In this document: positions 25,636 through 33,641 of the stretch, piece by piece
Layout of the letters: every line of letters begins with the position of its first letter
How positions within the stretch are numbered: the first letter of the stretch is position 1
NCBI RefSeq assembly: GCF_902497555.1
Contig: NZ_CABVGP010000002.1
Location: forward strand, 1,934,501-1,998,500
Direction of reading: 5' to 3'
DNA length: 64,000 bases
Source: Amycolatopsis camponoti
GTDB lineage: Bacteria; Actinomycetota; Actinomycetes; Mycobacteriales; Pseudonocardiaceae
Notes under the pieces: generated by a model
Databases searched by the model: none
What the model saw: only the letters and a program-made list of their open reading frames with translations
What the model was told of the DNA's origin: nothing
Position numbers and translations under genes: made by a program

Positions 25636-25704
25636 GTGTCGACCCCGCGATCACGCGTGTCGACTGCCCCATCACGCGTGTCGGCTCGCTGATCACACGT
25701 GAGC
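25636..25704. repeat. Four-unit 21-nt-spaced repeat (reverse orientation)
   Basis: GTGTCG at 25636, 25657 and 25678 and a decayed GTGAGC at 25699, each exactly 21 nt apart; two units share ATCACGCGTGTCG. On the minus strand the core is CGACACGCG, as in the arrays at 7052 and 12273. It starts 10 nt after the stop of the triple DUF885 gene. Confidence 0.8.
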
Positions 25705-25738
25705 TGGTCCGGCTTGGCGCGGACGACGAGGAGCAGAC

Positions 25739-25798
25739 GTGACCGGGCTCGGCGGCACGCCGCCGAGCCCGCACGACCGAGCCGGCGAGCGGTCGTAA
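25739..25798 (+). CDS. Small upstream ORF before fahA, with copied start region
   Basis: GTG 25739 begins a 19-codon ORF ending TAA at 25796-25798. Its ribosome site and start (ACGAGGAGCAGACGTGACC) are repeated exactly 108 nt further on as the start of fahA. It could be a leader peptide or the relic of a local duplication. Confidence 0.35.
   Translation: MTGLGGTPPSPHDRAGERS
25745..25770 (+). promoter_or_regulatory. Hairpin inside the fahA upstream ORF
   Basis: Perfect 11-bp stem (GGGCTCGGCGG 25745-25755 with CCGCCGAGCCC 25760-25770) and a CACG loop, placed inside the small ORF. It could terminate the preceding transcript or act as an attenuator tied to translation of the ORF. Confidence 0.5.
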
Positions 25799-25848
25799 CC
25801 GGATACGACCTCCGCGCCGACTCGGTACCACTACCACGAGGAGCAGAC

Positions 25849-27078
25849 GTGACCTGGCTCGACCTCCCCGACGACACGCCGTTCGGCCTGGACAACCTGC
25901 CCTACGGCGTGTTCTCGGTCGGCGGCGCGCCCGAGCGGCGGGTCGGCGTGCCCGTCGGCGAGCACGTCCTCGACCTGACGGCCGCGGCCGCCGAGACCGC
26001 GGCGGCCTTCGCGCCGCTGCTCACCTCCGGCGTACTCAACCCGCTGCTGGCCGCCGGGCCGGACACCTGGCGGGAGGTCCGCGAGAGCGTCCGGGCCTGG
26101 CTGACCGAACCCCGCTACGCCGACCAGCTGCGCCCGCACCTCGTGCCCCTGGCCGAAGTGGCTACGCACCTGGCGTTCGAGGTCGCCGACTACGTCGACT
26201 TCTACTCCAGCGAGCAGCACGCGCTCAACGCCGGCCGGATCTTCCGGCCCGACGCGGCCGAGCTGCCGCCGAACTGGAAGCACCTGCCGATCGGCTACCA
26301 CGGCCGGGCGGGCACGGTCGTCGCGTCGGGCACGCCGGTCGTCCGCCCGCACGGGCAGCGCAAGCCGCGCAACGCCGACGATCCTTCGTTCGGCCCCTCG
26401 CAACGGCTGGACATCGAGGCGGAGGTCGGGTTCGTCGTCGGCGTCCCGTCCACGCCCGGCACGCGAGTGTCCACTGAGAACTTCGCGGACCACGTCTTCG
26501 GCGTCTGCCTGGTCAACGACTGGTCGGCCCGCGACATCCAGGCCTGGGAGTCGCAGCCGCTGGGCCCGTTCCTCGGCAAGTCGTTCGCGACGTCGGTGTC
26601 GCCGTGGATCGTCCCCCTCGCGGCGCTGGAGCACGCCCGGGTCGACGGCCCGCCGCAGGACCCGGAGCCGTTCGAGTACCTGCGCACCAGCGAAAAATGG
26701 GGACTGGACCTGGCGATCGAGATCCGGCTCAACGGCCACCTGGTGTCGAGCCCGCCGTTCGCGACGCAGTACTGGACGGCGCCGCAGCAGCTGGCCCACC
26801 TGACGGTCAACGGCGCGAGCCTGCGCACCGGCGACCTGTTCGCCTCGGGCACGGTGACCGGCCCGGACCGCGACCAGCGCGGCTCGTTCCTGGAACTGTC
26901 CTGGGGCGGCCGCGAACCCCTCGACCTCCCGGACGGCGAGCAGCGGACGTTCCTCGAAGACGGCGACGAGGTCGTCATCACCGCGACCGCTCCCGGCCCG
27001 GACGGCACCCGGATCGGTTTCGGCGACGTCCGGGGCACGGTGGTCCCCGAATTCGGGAATCCGCACCCACGGGATTGA
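25849..27078 (+). CDS. fahA: Fumarylacetoacetase
   Basis: 409 residues; hydrolyses 4-fumarylacetoacetate to fumarate and acetoacetate, the last step of tyrosine and phenylalanine breakdown. The N-terminal SH3-like part is followed by the catalytic region: DYVDFYSSEQHALNAGRIF, then PNWKHLPIGYHGR with the catalytic His, EAEVGFVVG and VCLVNDWSARDIQAWE for the metal ligands. GTG 25849 has GAGGAG at 25838-25843. The partner genes hmgA and hppD are not in this window. The leader holds a small ORF and hairpin. Confidence 0.95.
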   Translation: MTWLDLPDDTPFGLDNLPYGVFSVGGAPERRVGVPVGEHVLDLTAAAAETAAAFAPLLTSGVLNPLLAAGPDTWREVRESVRAWLTEPRYADQLRPHLVPLAEVATHLAFEVADYVDFYSSEQHALNAGRIFRPDAAELPPNWKHLPIGYHGRAGTVVASGTPVVRPHGQRKPRNADDPSFGPSQRLDIEAEVGFVVGVPSTPGTRVSTENFADHVFGVCLVNDWSARDIQAWESQPLGPFLGKSFATSVSPWIVPLAALEHARVDGPPQDPEPFEYLRTSEKWGLDLAIEIRLNGHLVSSPPFATQYWTAPQQLAHLTVNGASLRTGDLFASGTVTGPDRDQRGSFLELSWGGREPLDLPDGEQRTFLEDGDEVVITATAPGPDGTRIGFGDVRGTVVPEFGNPHPRD

Positions 27079-27182
27079 TGCCGCGAAGAAACAATCGCGC
27101 GAGATCCGGCCGTGATCACGTGACGTTTTCCCCGCCGCGGTGTCGGACTGCGGGGGACACGCGCGAATGAGAGGGTCGGCCG

Positions 27183-28127
27183 GTGGGACGTGGAGCGGGG
27201 AAAGCCGTCGTGGGCAAGGGGGTCCGGCGGGCCGGGGCGACGCTGGCCCGGTACCGCGAACGCGACGGTGACCACTACGCGGCCGCGGTCACCTTCTTCA
27301 GCCTGCTCGCGCTGGTCCCGCTGGTCATGGTCGCCGTCTCGGTGGCCGGGTTCGTGCTGGCCGGCGACCGGCTGCTCGCGACCGAGCTCGACCGGGTCAT
27401 CGACGGCTCGCTGCCGCCCGAGATCGGCGGGCAGGTCACCGGCGTCGTGCACACCGTCGTCGGCGAACGCGGCCGGATCGGGCTGCTCGCGCTCGCCGTG
27501 GCCGCGTATTCGGGCTGGAGCTGGATCAGCAACGTCCGCGACGCCGTCACCGCGATGCTCGGCCAGGAGCGCACCCCGCGGCCGCTGCTGCGCGGCATCG
27601 CCGCCGACGTCGTGGTGCTGGCCGGAGTCGGGCTCGCGATGGCCGTGTCCTTCGGTCTGGCGGCGCTCACGGGCGCGGCCGGCACCGGGCTCCTGCACCT
27701 GACCGGGCTGACCGGTGGGTTCGCGCACTTCGTCCTCGTCGCGGGCTCCCTGCTGCTCGGCCTCGCGGCGAACTGGCTGGTCATCGCCTGGTGCCTGGCC
27801 CACCTGCCGCGCCGTCCGCTGCCCCTGCGCTCGACGCTGCGTCCGGCCGGGGCCGCCGCCGTCGGGCTCGCCGCGCTCCAGCAGGCCGGCGGGCTGTACC
27901 TGCACCTGCTCGGCCGGTCGCCCGCGGTCGCGGCCTTCGGCACGCTCGTCGGCGTGCTGCTGTTCGTCTACCTGGTCGTCCGCTGGCTCCTGATGGTCAC
28001 GGTGTGGCTCACGGTCCGCGCCGAGCCACCGGCCGGCACGCTCGCCGCCGACGTCCGCTACGCCGGCACGACGCTCGGGGCCGGGGCTTCGGCGGAGCTG
28101 GTGGTCCGCACGCTCAGCGGCCGCTGA
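27183..28127 (+). CDS. YihY/BrkB-family membrane protein
   Basis: 314 residues, six transmembrane helices. The family mark is the N-terminal RYRERDGDHYAAAVTFFSLLALVPL followed by IGLLALAVAAYSGWSWISNVRDAVTAML. The family was once called ribonuclease BN by mistake; its members are now thought to be transporters or envelope proteins, with no agreed substrate. GTG 27183 is used. The 104-bp gap before it holds TCACGTGA/TGATCA palindromes at about 27112-27125 and one GACACGCG at about 27157. Confidence 0.83.
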   Translation: MGRGAGKAVVGKGVRRAGATLARYRERDGDHYAAAVTFFSLLALVPLVMVAVSVAGFVLAGDRLLATELDRVIDGSLPPEIGGQVTGVVHTVVGERGRIGLLALAVAAYSGWSWISNVRDAVTAMLGQERTPRPLLRGIAADVVVLAGVGLAMAVSFGLAALTGAAGTGLLHLTGLTGGFAHFVLVAGSLLLGLAANWLVIAWCLAHLPRRPLPLRSTLRPAGAAAVGLAALQQAGGLYLHLLGRSPAVAAFGTLVGVLLFVYLVVRWLLMVTVWLTVRAEPPAGTLAADVRYAGTTLGAGASAELVVRTLSGR

Positions 28128-28171
28128 GTGGCGGCGCGCACATCGCCGGCGCGCGGCCCGCCCGGCCCCGT

Positions 28172-28196
28172 TAGGATCCGCTACTAAGCGCTTGCT
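28172..28196 (+). promoter_or_regulatory. Promoter with TetR-like operator before the LLM oxidoreductase
   Basis: -10 TAGGAT at 28172-28177 is followed at the expected start point by TAAGCGCTTGCT (28185-28196), which contains the 8-bp palindrome AAGCGCTT. Sites of this type are often bound by TetR-family repressors of lipid or redox genes in actinobacteria. No tetR gene is adjacent. Confidence 0.45.
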
Positions 28197-28213
28197 CAGC
28201 AACGGAGGTGGCC

Positions 28214-29254
28214 ATGCGGATCGGGACCGGGATCAACTACGCCGGAGGCTTCGCCGAAAGCGTCGCCGACATCGTCGAACTCGAGAAGGCGGGGCTCGAC
28301 GTCGCGTTCGTTCCCGAGGCCTACTCCTTCGACGCCGTCAGCCAGCTCGGCTTCCTGGCGGCGAAGACCGAGCGCGTCCAGCTCGCGTCGGGCATCTTCC
28401 AGATCTACACCCGGACCCCGACGCTGACCGCGATGACCGCGGCCGGGCTCGACTTCGTCTCCGACGGGCGGTTCATCCTCGGCCTCGGCGCCTCCGGCCC
28501 GCAGGTCATCGAGGGTTTCCACGGCGTGAAGTACGACGCGCCGCTGGCCAGGACCCGCGAGATCGTCGAGATCTGCCGCCAGGTGTGGCGCCGCGAACGC
28601 GTCGTCCACGACGGCAAGCACTACACGATCCCCCTGCCGCCGGAGCAGGGCACCGGCCTCGGCAAGCCGCTCAAGCTGATCAACCACCCGGTGCGCGAGC
28701 GCATCCCGGTGCTGCTGGCCTCGCTCGGGCCGAAGAACGTCGCGCTCACCGCCGAGATCGCCGAGGGCTGGCAGCCGATCTTCTTCCACCCGGAGAAGGC
28801 CGCCGACGTCTGGGGCGAGTCCCTGGCCGCCGGCAAGGCCAAGCGCGACCCGGCGCTGGGCGAGCTGGACACGTTCGTCAGCGCCGCGCTGGCGATCGGC
28901 GACGACGTCGAGCCGCTGCTCGACCACCTGCGGCCGATCGTGGCGCTCTACGTCGGCGGGATGGGCGCGCGCGGCAAGAACTTCTACAACGACCTCGCGC
29001 GCCGCTACGGCTACGAGGCCGAGGCGAAGCTGATCCAGGACCTCTACCTCGACGGCAAGAAGGACGAGGCCGCGGCGGCCGTGCCCCTCGAGCTGCTGCG
29101 CTCGATCTCGCTGGTCGGCCCGGCCGGGTACGTCAAGGAGCGGCTGGCGGCGTTCAAGGAGGCCGGCGCGACGACGCTCGTCGTCAACCCGATGCTGCCC
29201 GGCCGCGAAGCGCGGGTCTCGGCGGTGTCCCAGCTGCGGGAGCTGCTGGGCTGA
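28214..29254 (+). CDS. LLM-class F420-dependent oxidoreductase
   Basis: 346 residues, luciferase-like TIM barrel of the F420 branch. Seen are MRIGTGINYAGGFAESVADIVELEKAGLD, VFVPEAYSFDAVSQLGFLA, LASGIFQIYTRTPTLTAMTAAGLD and GLGASGPQVIEGFHGVKYD, the last being the usual phosphate-binding region. Such enzymes move hydride between reduced F420 and an organic substrate; the substrate is unknown. ATG 28214 is preferred because CGGAGG (28203-28208) is correctly spaced for it and overlaps the alternative GTG 28208. Its stop lies 3 nt from the stop of the convergent sortase-like gene. Confidence 0.88.
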   Translation: MRIGTGINYAGGFAESVADIVELEKAGLDVAFVPEAYSFDAVSQLGFLAAKTERVQLASGIFQIYTRTPTLTAMTAAGLDFVSDGRFILGLGASGPQVIEGFHGVKYDAPLARTREIVEICRQVWRRERVVHDGKHYTIPLPPEQGTGLGKPLKLINHPVRERIPVLLASLGPKNVALTAEIAEGWQPIFFHPEKAADVWGESLAAGKAKRDPALGELDTFVSAALAIGDDVEPLLDHLRPIVALYVGGMGARGKNFYNDLARRYGYEAEAKLIQDLYLDGKKDEAAAAVPLELLRSISLVGPAGYVKERLAAFKEAGATTLVVNPMLPGREARVSAVSQLRELLG

Positions 29255-29257
29255 GCC

Positions 29258-29869
29258 TCAGACCGGGACCGCGTAGACGGCGATCCGCGGGGAGTCGATC
29301 CCGGCGAGGTCGTGGGTCCCGTCGCTGGTGATCAGGCGCAGCTCGGGGCCCGGGCCTTCCGGCGCGACGAGCGTGCTGTCGGGTTCACTGGCCGGGAACG
29401 TCGCGGTCCTGCGGACCGTGAAGCGGGCTTCGCGCCCTTCGTCGTCGCGCACGACGACGGGTGCGCCCGGCTTCAGCGTGCCGAGGCGGCCGAACGCGCC
29501 GCCGGAGTACCCGAACTCGGCGTGCCCGGACAGCACGGCGACGCCCGGTGCGCCCGGGGCCGGGCCGTCGGCGAACCAGCCGACGCCCAGCGCCGTGCCA
29601 GGCTGCTCCCGGCGGCCGCCGATGTGGCCGAGGTCGACGAGGTGGTTCAGGGCCAGGCCCAGGTCGGGGATCGCCAGCGCGGCCGGCAGGACCCCGGCGC
29701 CGACGGTCACGGGCCGGTCCGCGGCCACTCCGGGGGCTCCCGGATCGCCCGGGGTTAGCACCGCGGTGACGCCGAGCAGGACACAACCGAGCCCGGCCAC
29801 CACCGCGAGCACGGCGGCGGCCGGCCGTACGAGCATCGAATGCCGCTCGCCCACGTTCCCCTGCCCCAC
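29258..29869 (-). CDS. Sortase-like protein with Ser in place of the catalytic Cys
   Basis: 203 residues. One N-terminal hydrophobic helix at about 15-38 anchors it, and the sortase barrel follows (IPDLGLALNHLVDLGHI...GVAVLSGHAEFGYSGGAFGRLGTLKPG). His116 and Arg195 of the catalytic set are present. The usual LITC motif reads LRLITSDG, so residue 182 is Ser (codon AGC), one base from a Cys codon. Active sortases use the Cys to cut a sorting signal; this copy may be inactive, structural, or an unusual serine enzyme. No LPxTG-type substrate is nearby. The start is uncertain: GTG 29869, GTG 29854 or ATG 29836. Confidence 0.8.
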   Translation of the reverse strand: MGQGNVGERHSMLVRPAAAVLAVVAGLGCVLLGVTAVLTPGDPGAPGVAADRPVTVGAGVLPAALAIPDLGLALNHLVDLGHIGGRREQPGTALGVGWFADGPAPGAPGVAVLSGHAEFGYSGGAFGRLGTLKPGAPVVVRDDEGREARFTVRRTATFPASEPDSTLVAPEGPGPELRLITSDGTHDLAGIDSPRIAVYAVPV

Positions 29870-29980
29870 GCCGGTAAGTCGGAACGCGGAGAGCGGGCGT
29901 TACCGAATCGTGTCCAGCAGTGGCACGGTTCACTCGATTGGGTTATCGGACTGTGACCTTCGCTTCATCAAGGCACTTCC

Positions 29981-30073
29981 GGAGGTGGTAAATGCGGCAA
30001 ACCGCGTCGATTTCCGGCAGTATTGCGTGTTTCGACCTGTCGAACTGGGGATATTCACTAGTCCGGAAGCGAG
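29981..30073 (+). promoter_or_regulatory. AT-richer leader of the ppx gene with palindrome
   Basis: The 200 nt between the sortase-like gene and ppx are clearly lower in GC than the flanks. They hold a consensus ribosome site GGAGGTGG at 29981-29988 right before ATG 29992, a perfect palindrome TTCGACCTGTCGAA at 30031-30044, and a -10-like TATTCA at 30052-30057. The ORF from 29992 runs into ppx out of frame and could be a leader peptide. Confidence 0.4.
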
Positions 30074-31033
30074 GTGCGCCGAGCCGTGCGAAAAATCGAA
30101 GAGCCCACGGTGGGCGTACTCGACGTGGGATCGTTCAGCGCCCGCCTGGTGGTGGTCCCGGTCGACGGTTCGCCGCGGGAGCCGGTGCTGAACCACCAGA
30201 CGCGGCTGCGCCTCGACCGCGAGCTCGACGGCCGTGGCCGGCTCTCGGCCCACGGCATCGCCGACGTCACGGCCGCCGTCGCCGCGGGCATGGGCGCCGC
30301 CTACCGCCACGGCGTGAGCCACATCTACCCGCTCGCGACGTCCTCGATCCGCGACGCCACCAACGCGGCCGACATCGTGCGGTACGTCGCCGGTGAAACC
30401 GGCGTCGAGCTGCGGTTCCTCTCCGGCCGTCGCGAAGCCGAGCTGACCTACGTGGCCTCCCGCCGCTGGTTCGGCGCGGACGCCGGGCCGCTGCTGGTGC
30501 TCGACATCGGCGGCGGCACGGTCGAGCTGGCCGCGGGCCGCGGCGACCACGCCACGTTCGCGCGGTCGCTGCCGCTGGGCGCGCGGTCGATGACCCGCGA
30601 CTGGCTGCCGGGCGAACGCGTGTCCGCCAAGCGGGTCAAGGCGTTGCGCGCGCACGCGCTCGACGTCGTGACCACCGCGCTGGGCGCCGCGGACGTCGAC
30701 GACCCGCGCGTCGTCGGCTGTTCGAAGGTGCTGCAGCAGCTCGCGCGGCTGTCGGGCGCCCGCCCGAACAAGTGCAAGGAGCTGCGGCTCGACGACCTGC
30801 GGGCCTGGATCCCGCGGCTGGCCGCGCTCCCGCCGTCGAAGCGCGCGGAGCTGCCGGGCATCTCCCGCAGCCGCGCCCACCAGGCGCTGGCGGGCGCGAT
30901 CGTGGCGGAAGCACTGCTGACGGTCGCGGGCGGCAAGGTCGCGATCTGCCCCTGGTCGACCCGTGACGGCCTGCTGCTGACGCTGCAGGACAAAGCGCGG
31001 GAGAAGGCGCGGGGCAAGGCCGCCGCGGCCTGA
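30074..31033 (+). CDS. ppx: Ppx/GppA-family exopolyphosphatase
   Basis: 319 residues, ASKHA-fold phosphatase acting on polyphosphate or (p)ppGpp. Phosphate loops GVLDVGSFSARLVVV (P1) and VLDIGGGTVELAAG (P2) are visible, with SLPLGARSMTRDWLPGE and a C-terminal ARGKAAAA tail. The length matches the short actinobacterial Ppx1 type, which lacks the C-terminal HD domain. GTG 30074 or GTG 30086 may be the start; AGGTG at 30072-30076 would serve the second. It could adjust stress levels of polyphosphate. Confidence 0.88.
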   Translation: MRRAVRKIEEPTVGVLDVGSFSARLVVVPVDGSPREPVLNHQTRLRLDRELDGRGRLSAHGIADVTAAVAAGMGAAYRHGVSHIYPLATSSIRDATNAADIVRYVAGETGVELRFLSGRREAELTYVASRRWFGADAGPLLVLDIGGGTVELAAGRGDHATFARSLPLGARSMTRDWLPGERVSAKRVKALRAHALDVVTTALGAADVDDPRVVGCSKVLQQLARLSGARPNKCKELRLDDLRAWIPRLAALPPSKRAELPGISRSRAHQALAGAIVAEALLTVAGGKVAICPWSTRDGLLLTLQDKAREKARGKAAAA

Positions 31034-31072
31034 CCACTGGTCCCGGCCGGGAAAACCGGGTATTCCGGAACC

Positions 31073-31255
31073 ATGAGCGAGCAGCAGCGCCTCCACGCCC
31101 GTGACGACGAAGACGACGAGCTCCCGAAGCTCCCGACCCCCGGGCAGCTGACCCACGACGTGCCCACCGCGCCCGACCCGGACGTGAACCCGGGTGGGAC
31201 CGAAGACGTTCCGGCCCCACCCGGACGGGACGCCGTCAGCGACCTTCCGCAGTGA
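31073..31255 (+). CDS. Small acidic proline-rich protein
   Basis: 60 residues, rich in Asp, Glu and Pro (RDDEDDELPKLPTPGQLT), no membrane segment or motif. TATTCC 6 nt before the ATG may be its -10. The last 20 bases overlap the end of the convergent GH65 gene. Codon use is normal for this genome, so it is probably real, but it is short. Confidence 0.5.
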   Translation: MSEQQRLHARDDEDDELPKLPTPGQLTHDVPTAPDPDVNPGGTEDVPAPPGRDAVSDLPQ

Positions 31256-33641
31256 TCGGGTTCGCCGGTTCCGCGTACTGACGGGCCTCTTCCGAGTCGC
31301 GCCGCATCGGGGCGCGGCCCGGGGGCTGCGTCGGCGGGTCGCCCGCGTCGATCTTCGGGATCGTGAACCGCTGCGGCTCGGCGGTGACCGTGACGCGCTC
31401 GCCGTGGTGCAGCACGTCGATCGGGTCGCCGTCCAGCACGTGGTAGGTCGCCTGGTCGCGGTCGACCTCGACCTGGAACCGGGTGCCGCGGAACATCAGC
31501 CGGAACGTGATCCGGTCCAGCTGCGGCGGCAGCCGCGGCGCGAACGCCAGCTTCCCGCCGTGGTCGCGCAGGCCGCCGAAACCGGCCACGGCGCCTTGCC
31601 ACGCCCCGGCCAGCGACGCCATGTGCAGGCCGTTGCGCACGTTGTTGTGCACGTCGTGCAGGTCGGTCAGCGCGGCTTCGGCGAGGTAGTCGTAGGCCAG
31701 CTCGAGGTGCCCGACCTCGGCCGCGACCACCGACTGCGTCCCCGCCGAGAGCGACGAGTCCCGCACCGTGCGAGCCTCGTAGTAGGCGAAGTTGCGGGCC
31801 TTCTCTTCCGGGCTGAACGAGTCGCCGCACATGTACAGCGCCAGCACCAGGTCCGCCTGCTTCACGACCTGCTTGCGGTACAGGTCGAAGTACGGGAAGT
31901 GCAGCAGCAGCGGGTAGTGCGCGAGGTCCGTGTGCTCGTAGTCCCACTCGTCGTGGTCGAGGAAGCCCTCGGACTGCGGGTGCACGCCGAGCTCCGCGTC
32001 GTAGGGCAGGTACATCGCCGCGGCGGCCGCGCGCCAGCTGTCCAGCTCGACCGTGTCGACGCCGAAGTGCGCCGCCACGTCCGGGTGACGCTCACACGAA
32101 TCCGCGGCGGCCATCAGGTTCCGGCGCGCCATCAGGTTCGTGTAGACGTTGTTGTCCGCCACGGCCGAGTACTCGTCGGGCCCGGTGACGCCGTCGATGC
32201 GGAAGTCGCCGTGCCGGTCGTGGTGCCCGAGCGACGCCCACAGCCGCGCGGTTTCCAGCAGCAGCTCGGTGCCGTAGTCGCGCTCGAACTCCTCGTCGCC
32301 GGTCGCGTTGAGGTACCGCAGGACGGCGTCGGCGATGTCCGCGCTGACGTGGAACGCAGCCGTGCCCGCCGGCCAGTACGCCGAGCACTCGGCGCCGTTG
32401 ATCGAGCGCCACGGGAACGCCGCGCCGCGCAACCCCAGCTGGTGCGCGCGTTCCCGCGCTTTGTCCATTGTGGAGTGCCGCCAGCGCAGGGCGTCGCGCG
32501 CGGCGTCCGGCATCGTGTAGGTGAGCACCGGCAGGACGAACGACTCGGTGTCCCAGAAGGCGTGCCCGTCGTAGCCCGGGCCGGTCAGCCCCTTGCCCGC
32601 GATCGCGCGGCTTTCGCCGCGGGCCCCGGCCTGCAGGAGGTGGAACAGCGCGAAGCGGACGGCTTGCTGCAGCTCGGGGTCGCCCTCGATCTCGATGTCC
32701 GAGGTGGCCCAGAAGTCGTCGAGGAACTGGCGCTGCTCGGTGACCAGGCCCTTCCAGCCGGTCTGGCGCGCGCCCGCCAGCGCGGCCTCGACCTGGGACC
32801 GCAGCGCGGGGACCGAACGCTGCGCGGACCAGCCGTAGGCGAGGAACTTGGTGATGCGCAGCCGCCCGCCCTTCGGCACGTCGACCGCGACGGTGAGCCG
32901 CGCGAGGTCCTCCTCGGAGTGGATGCGGGCGCGGATCCCGTCGTCCACCTCGATCTTGTGGTCCATCGCCGCGGCCATCCGCAGCCCGGACCGGCGGGTC
33001 TGGTGCACCAGCACGGCGTTGTAGTCGGACGCGCGGTGGAACTCGCCCACCAGCGGCGAGTTCAGCGCGGCGGCCACCCGCGGGTCGCTGGTGTCGGACT
33101 CGATCGGCTCGTTGGCCAGCAGGTCGGACTGGACGACCAGCTGCAGGTCCTCGTCGAGCGGCTCGACCTCGTACCGGATCGCGGCGACCGCGCGCTGGGT
33201 GAAGGACACCAGCCGCTCGGTGCGCACGCGGACCCGCCGCCCGGTCGGCGACGACCACTCCGTGCTGCGGCACAGCGTGCCCTTGCGGAAGTCGAGCACC
33301 CGGTCGTGCTTGGTGGCGGCGCCGTAGCGCATGTCGAGCGGCTCGTCCTCGACGAGCAGCCGGATGATCTTGCCGTCGGTCACGTTGACGACGGTCTGGC
33401 CCTCTTCGGGGTAGCCGTATCCCGCTTCGGCGTAGGGGAGTTCGTGCTGCTCGTAGAAGCCGTTGAGGTAGGTGCCGGGCAGGCCGCGCGGCTCGGCTTC
33501 CTCGAGCGTGCCGCGCATCCCGATGTGGCCGTTGGACACGGCGAACGCCGACTCGGTGCGCTGCAGGGCGTCGACGTCCATCCCGCGCCAGCGCAGCTCC
33601 CACGCCGCGCATTCGTAGCCGCGGGGTTCTTCTTCGGTCAT
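31236..33641 (-). CDS. Glycoside hydrolase family 65 disaccharide phosphorylase
   Basis: 801 residues, of the maltose/trehalose/kojibiose phosphorylase family. N-terminal beta-sandwich at about 1-270 (TESAFAVSNGHIGMRGTLEE), linker, then the alpha/alpha toroid with the general acid Glu in VTGPDEYSAVADNN, the substrate block GYDGHAFWDTESFVLP and KQADLVLALYM with phosphate contacts following at AGTQSVVAAEVGH. It splits an alpha-linked disaccharide with phosphate to glucose and beta-glucose 1-phosphate. The gene upstream is a beta-phosphoglucomutase-like HAD protein (ATGA overlap), which would convert that product to glucose 6-phosphate. Trehalose or maltose is the likely substrate. Confidence 0.92.
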   Translation of the reverse strand: MTEEEPRGYECAAWELRWRGMDVDALQRTESAFAVSNGHIGMRGTLEEAEPRGLPGTYLNGFYEQHELPYAEAGYGYPEEGQTVVNVTDGKIIRLLVEDEPLDMRYGAATKHDRVLDFRKGTLCRSTEWSSPTGRRVRVRTERLVSFTQRAVAAIRYEVEPLDEDLQLVVQSDLLANEPIESDTSDPRVAAALNSPLVGEFHRASDYNAVLVHQTRRSGLRMAAAMDHKIEVDDGIRARIHSEEDLARLTVAVDVPKGGRLRITKFLAYGWSAQRSVPALRSQVEAALAGARQTGWKGLVTEQRQFLDDFWATSDIEIEGDPELQQAVRFALFHLLQAGARGESRAIAGKGLTGPGYDGHAFWDTESFVLPVLTYTMPDAARDALRWRHSTMDKARERAHQLGLRGAAFPWRSINGAECSAYWPAGTAAFHVSADIADAVLRYLNATGDEEFERDYGTELLLETARLWASLGHHDRHGDFRIDGVTGPDEYSAVADNNVYTNLMARRNLMAAADSCERHPDVAAHFGVDTVELDSWRAAAAAMYLPYDAELGVHPQSEGFLDHDEWDYEHTDLAHYPLLLHFPYFDLYRKQVVKQADLVLALYMCGDSFSPEEKARNFAYYEARTVRDSSLSAGTQSVVAAEVGHLELAYDYLAEAALTDLHDVHNNVRNGLHMASLAGAWQGAVAGFGGLRDHGGKLAFAPRLPPQLDRITFRLMFRGTRFQVEVDRDQATYHVLDGDPIDVLHHGERVTVTAEPQRFTIPKIDAGDPPTQPPGRAPMRRDSEEARQYAEPANPITAEGR

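Noticed and set aside
29992..30396. 134-codon ORF overlapping ppx out of frame
   Set aside because: Its latter part is the frame-shifted shadow of ppx with Arg/Pro-rich composition; only the first codons and the ribosome site are kept as a possible leader.
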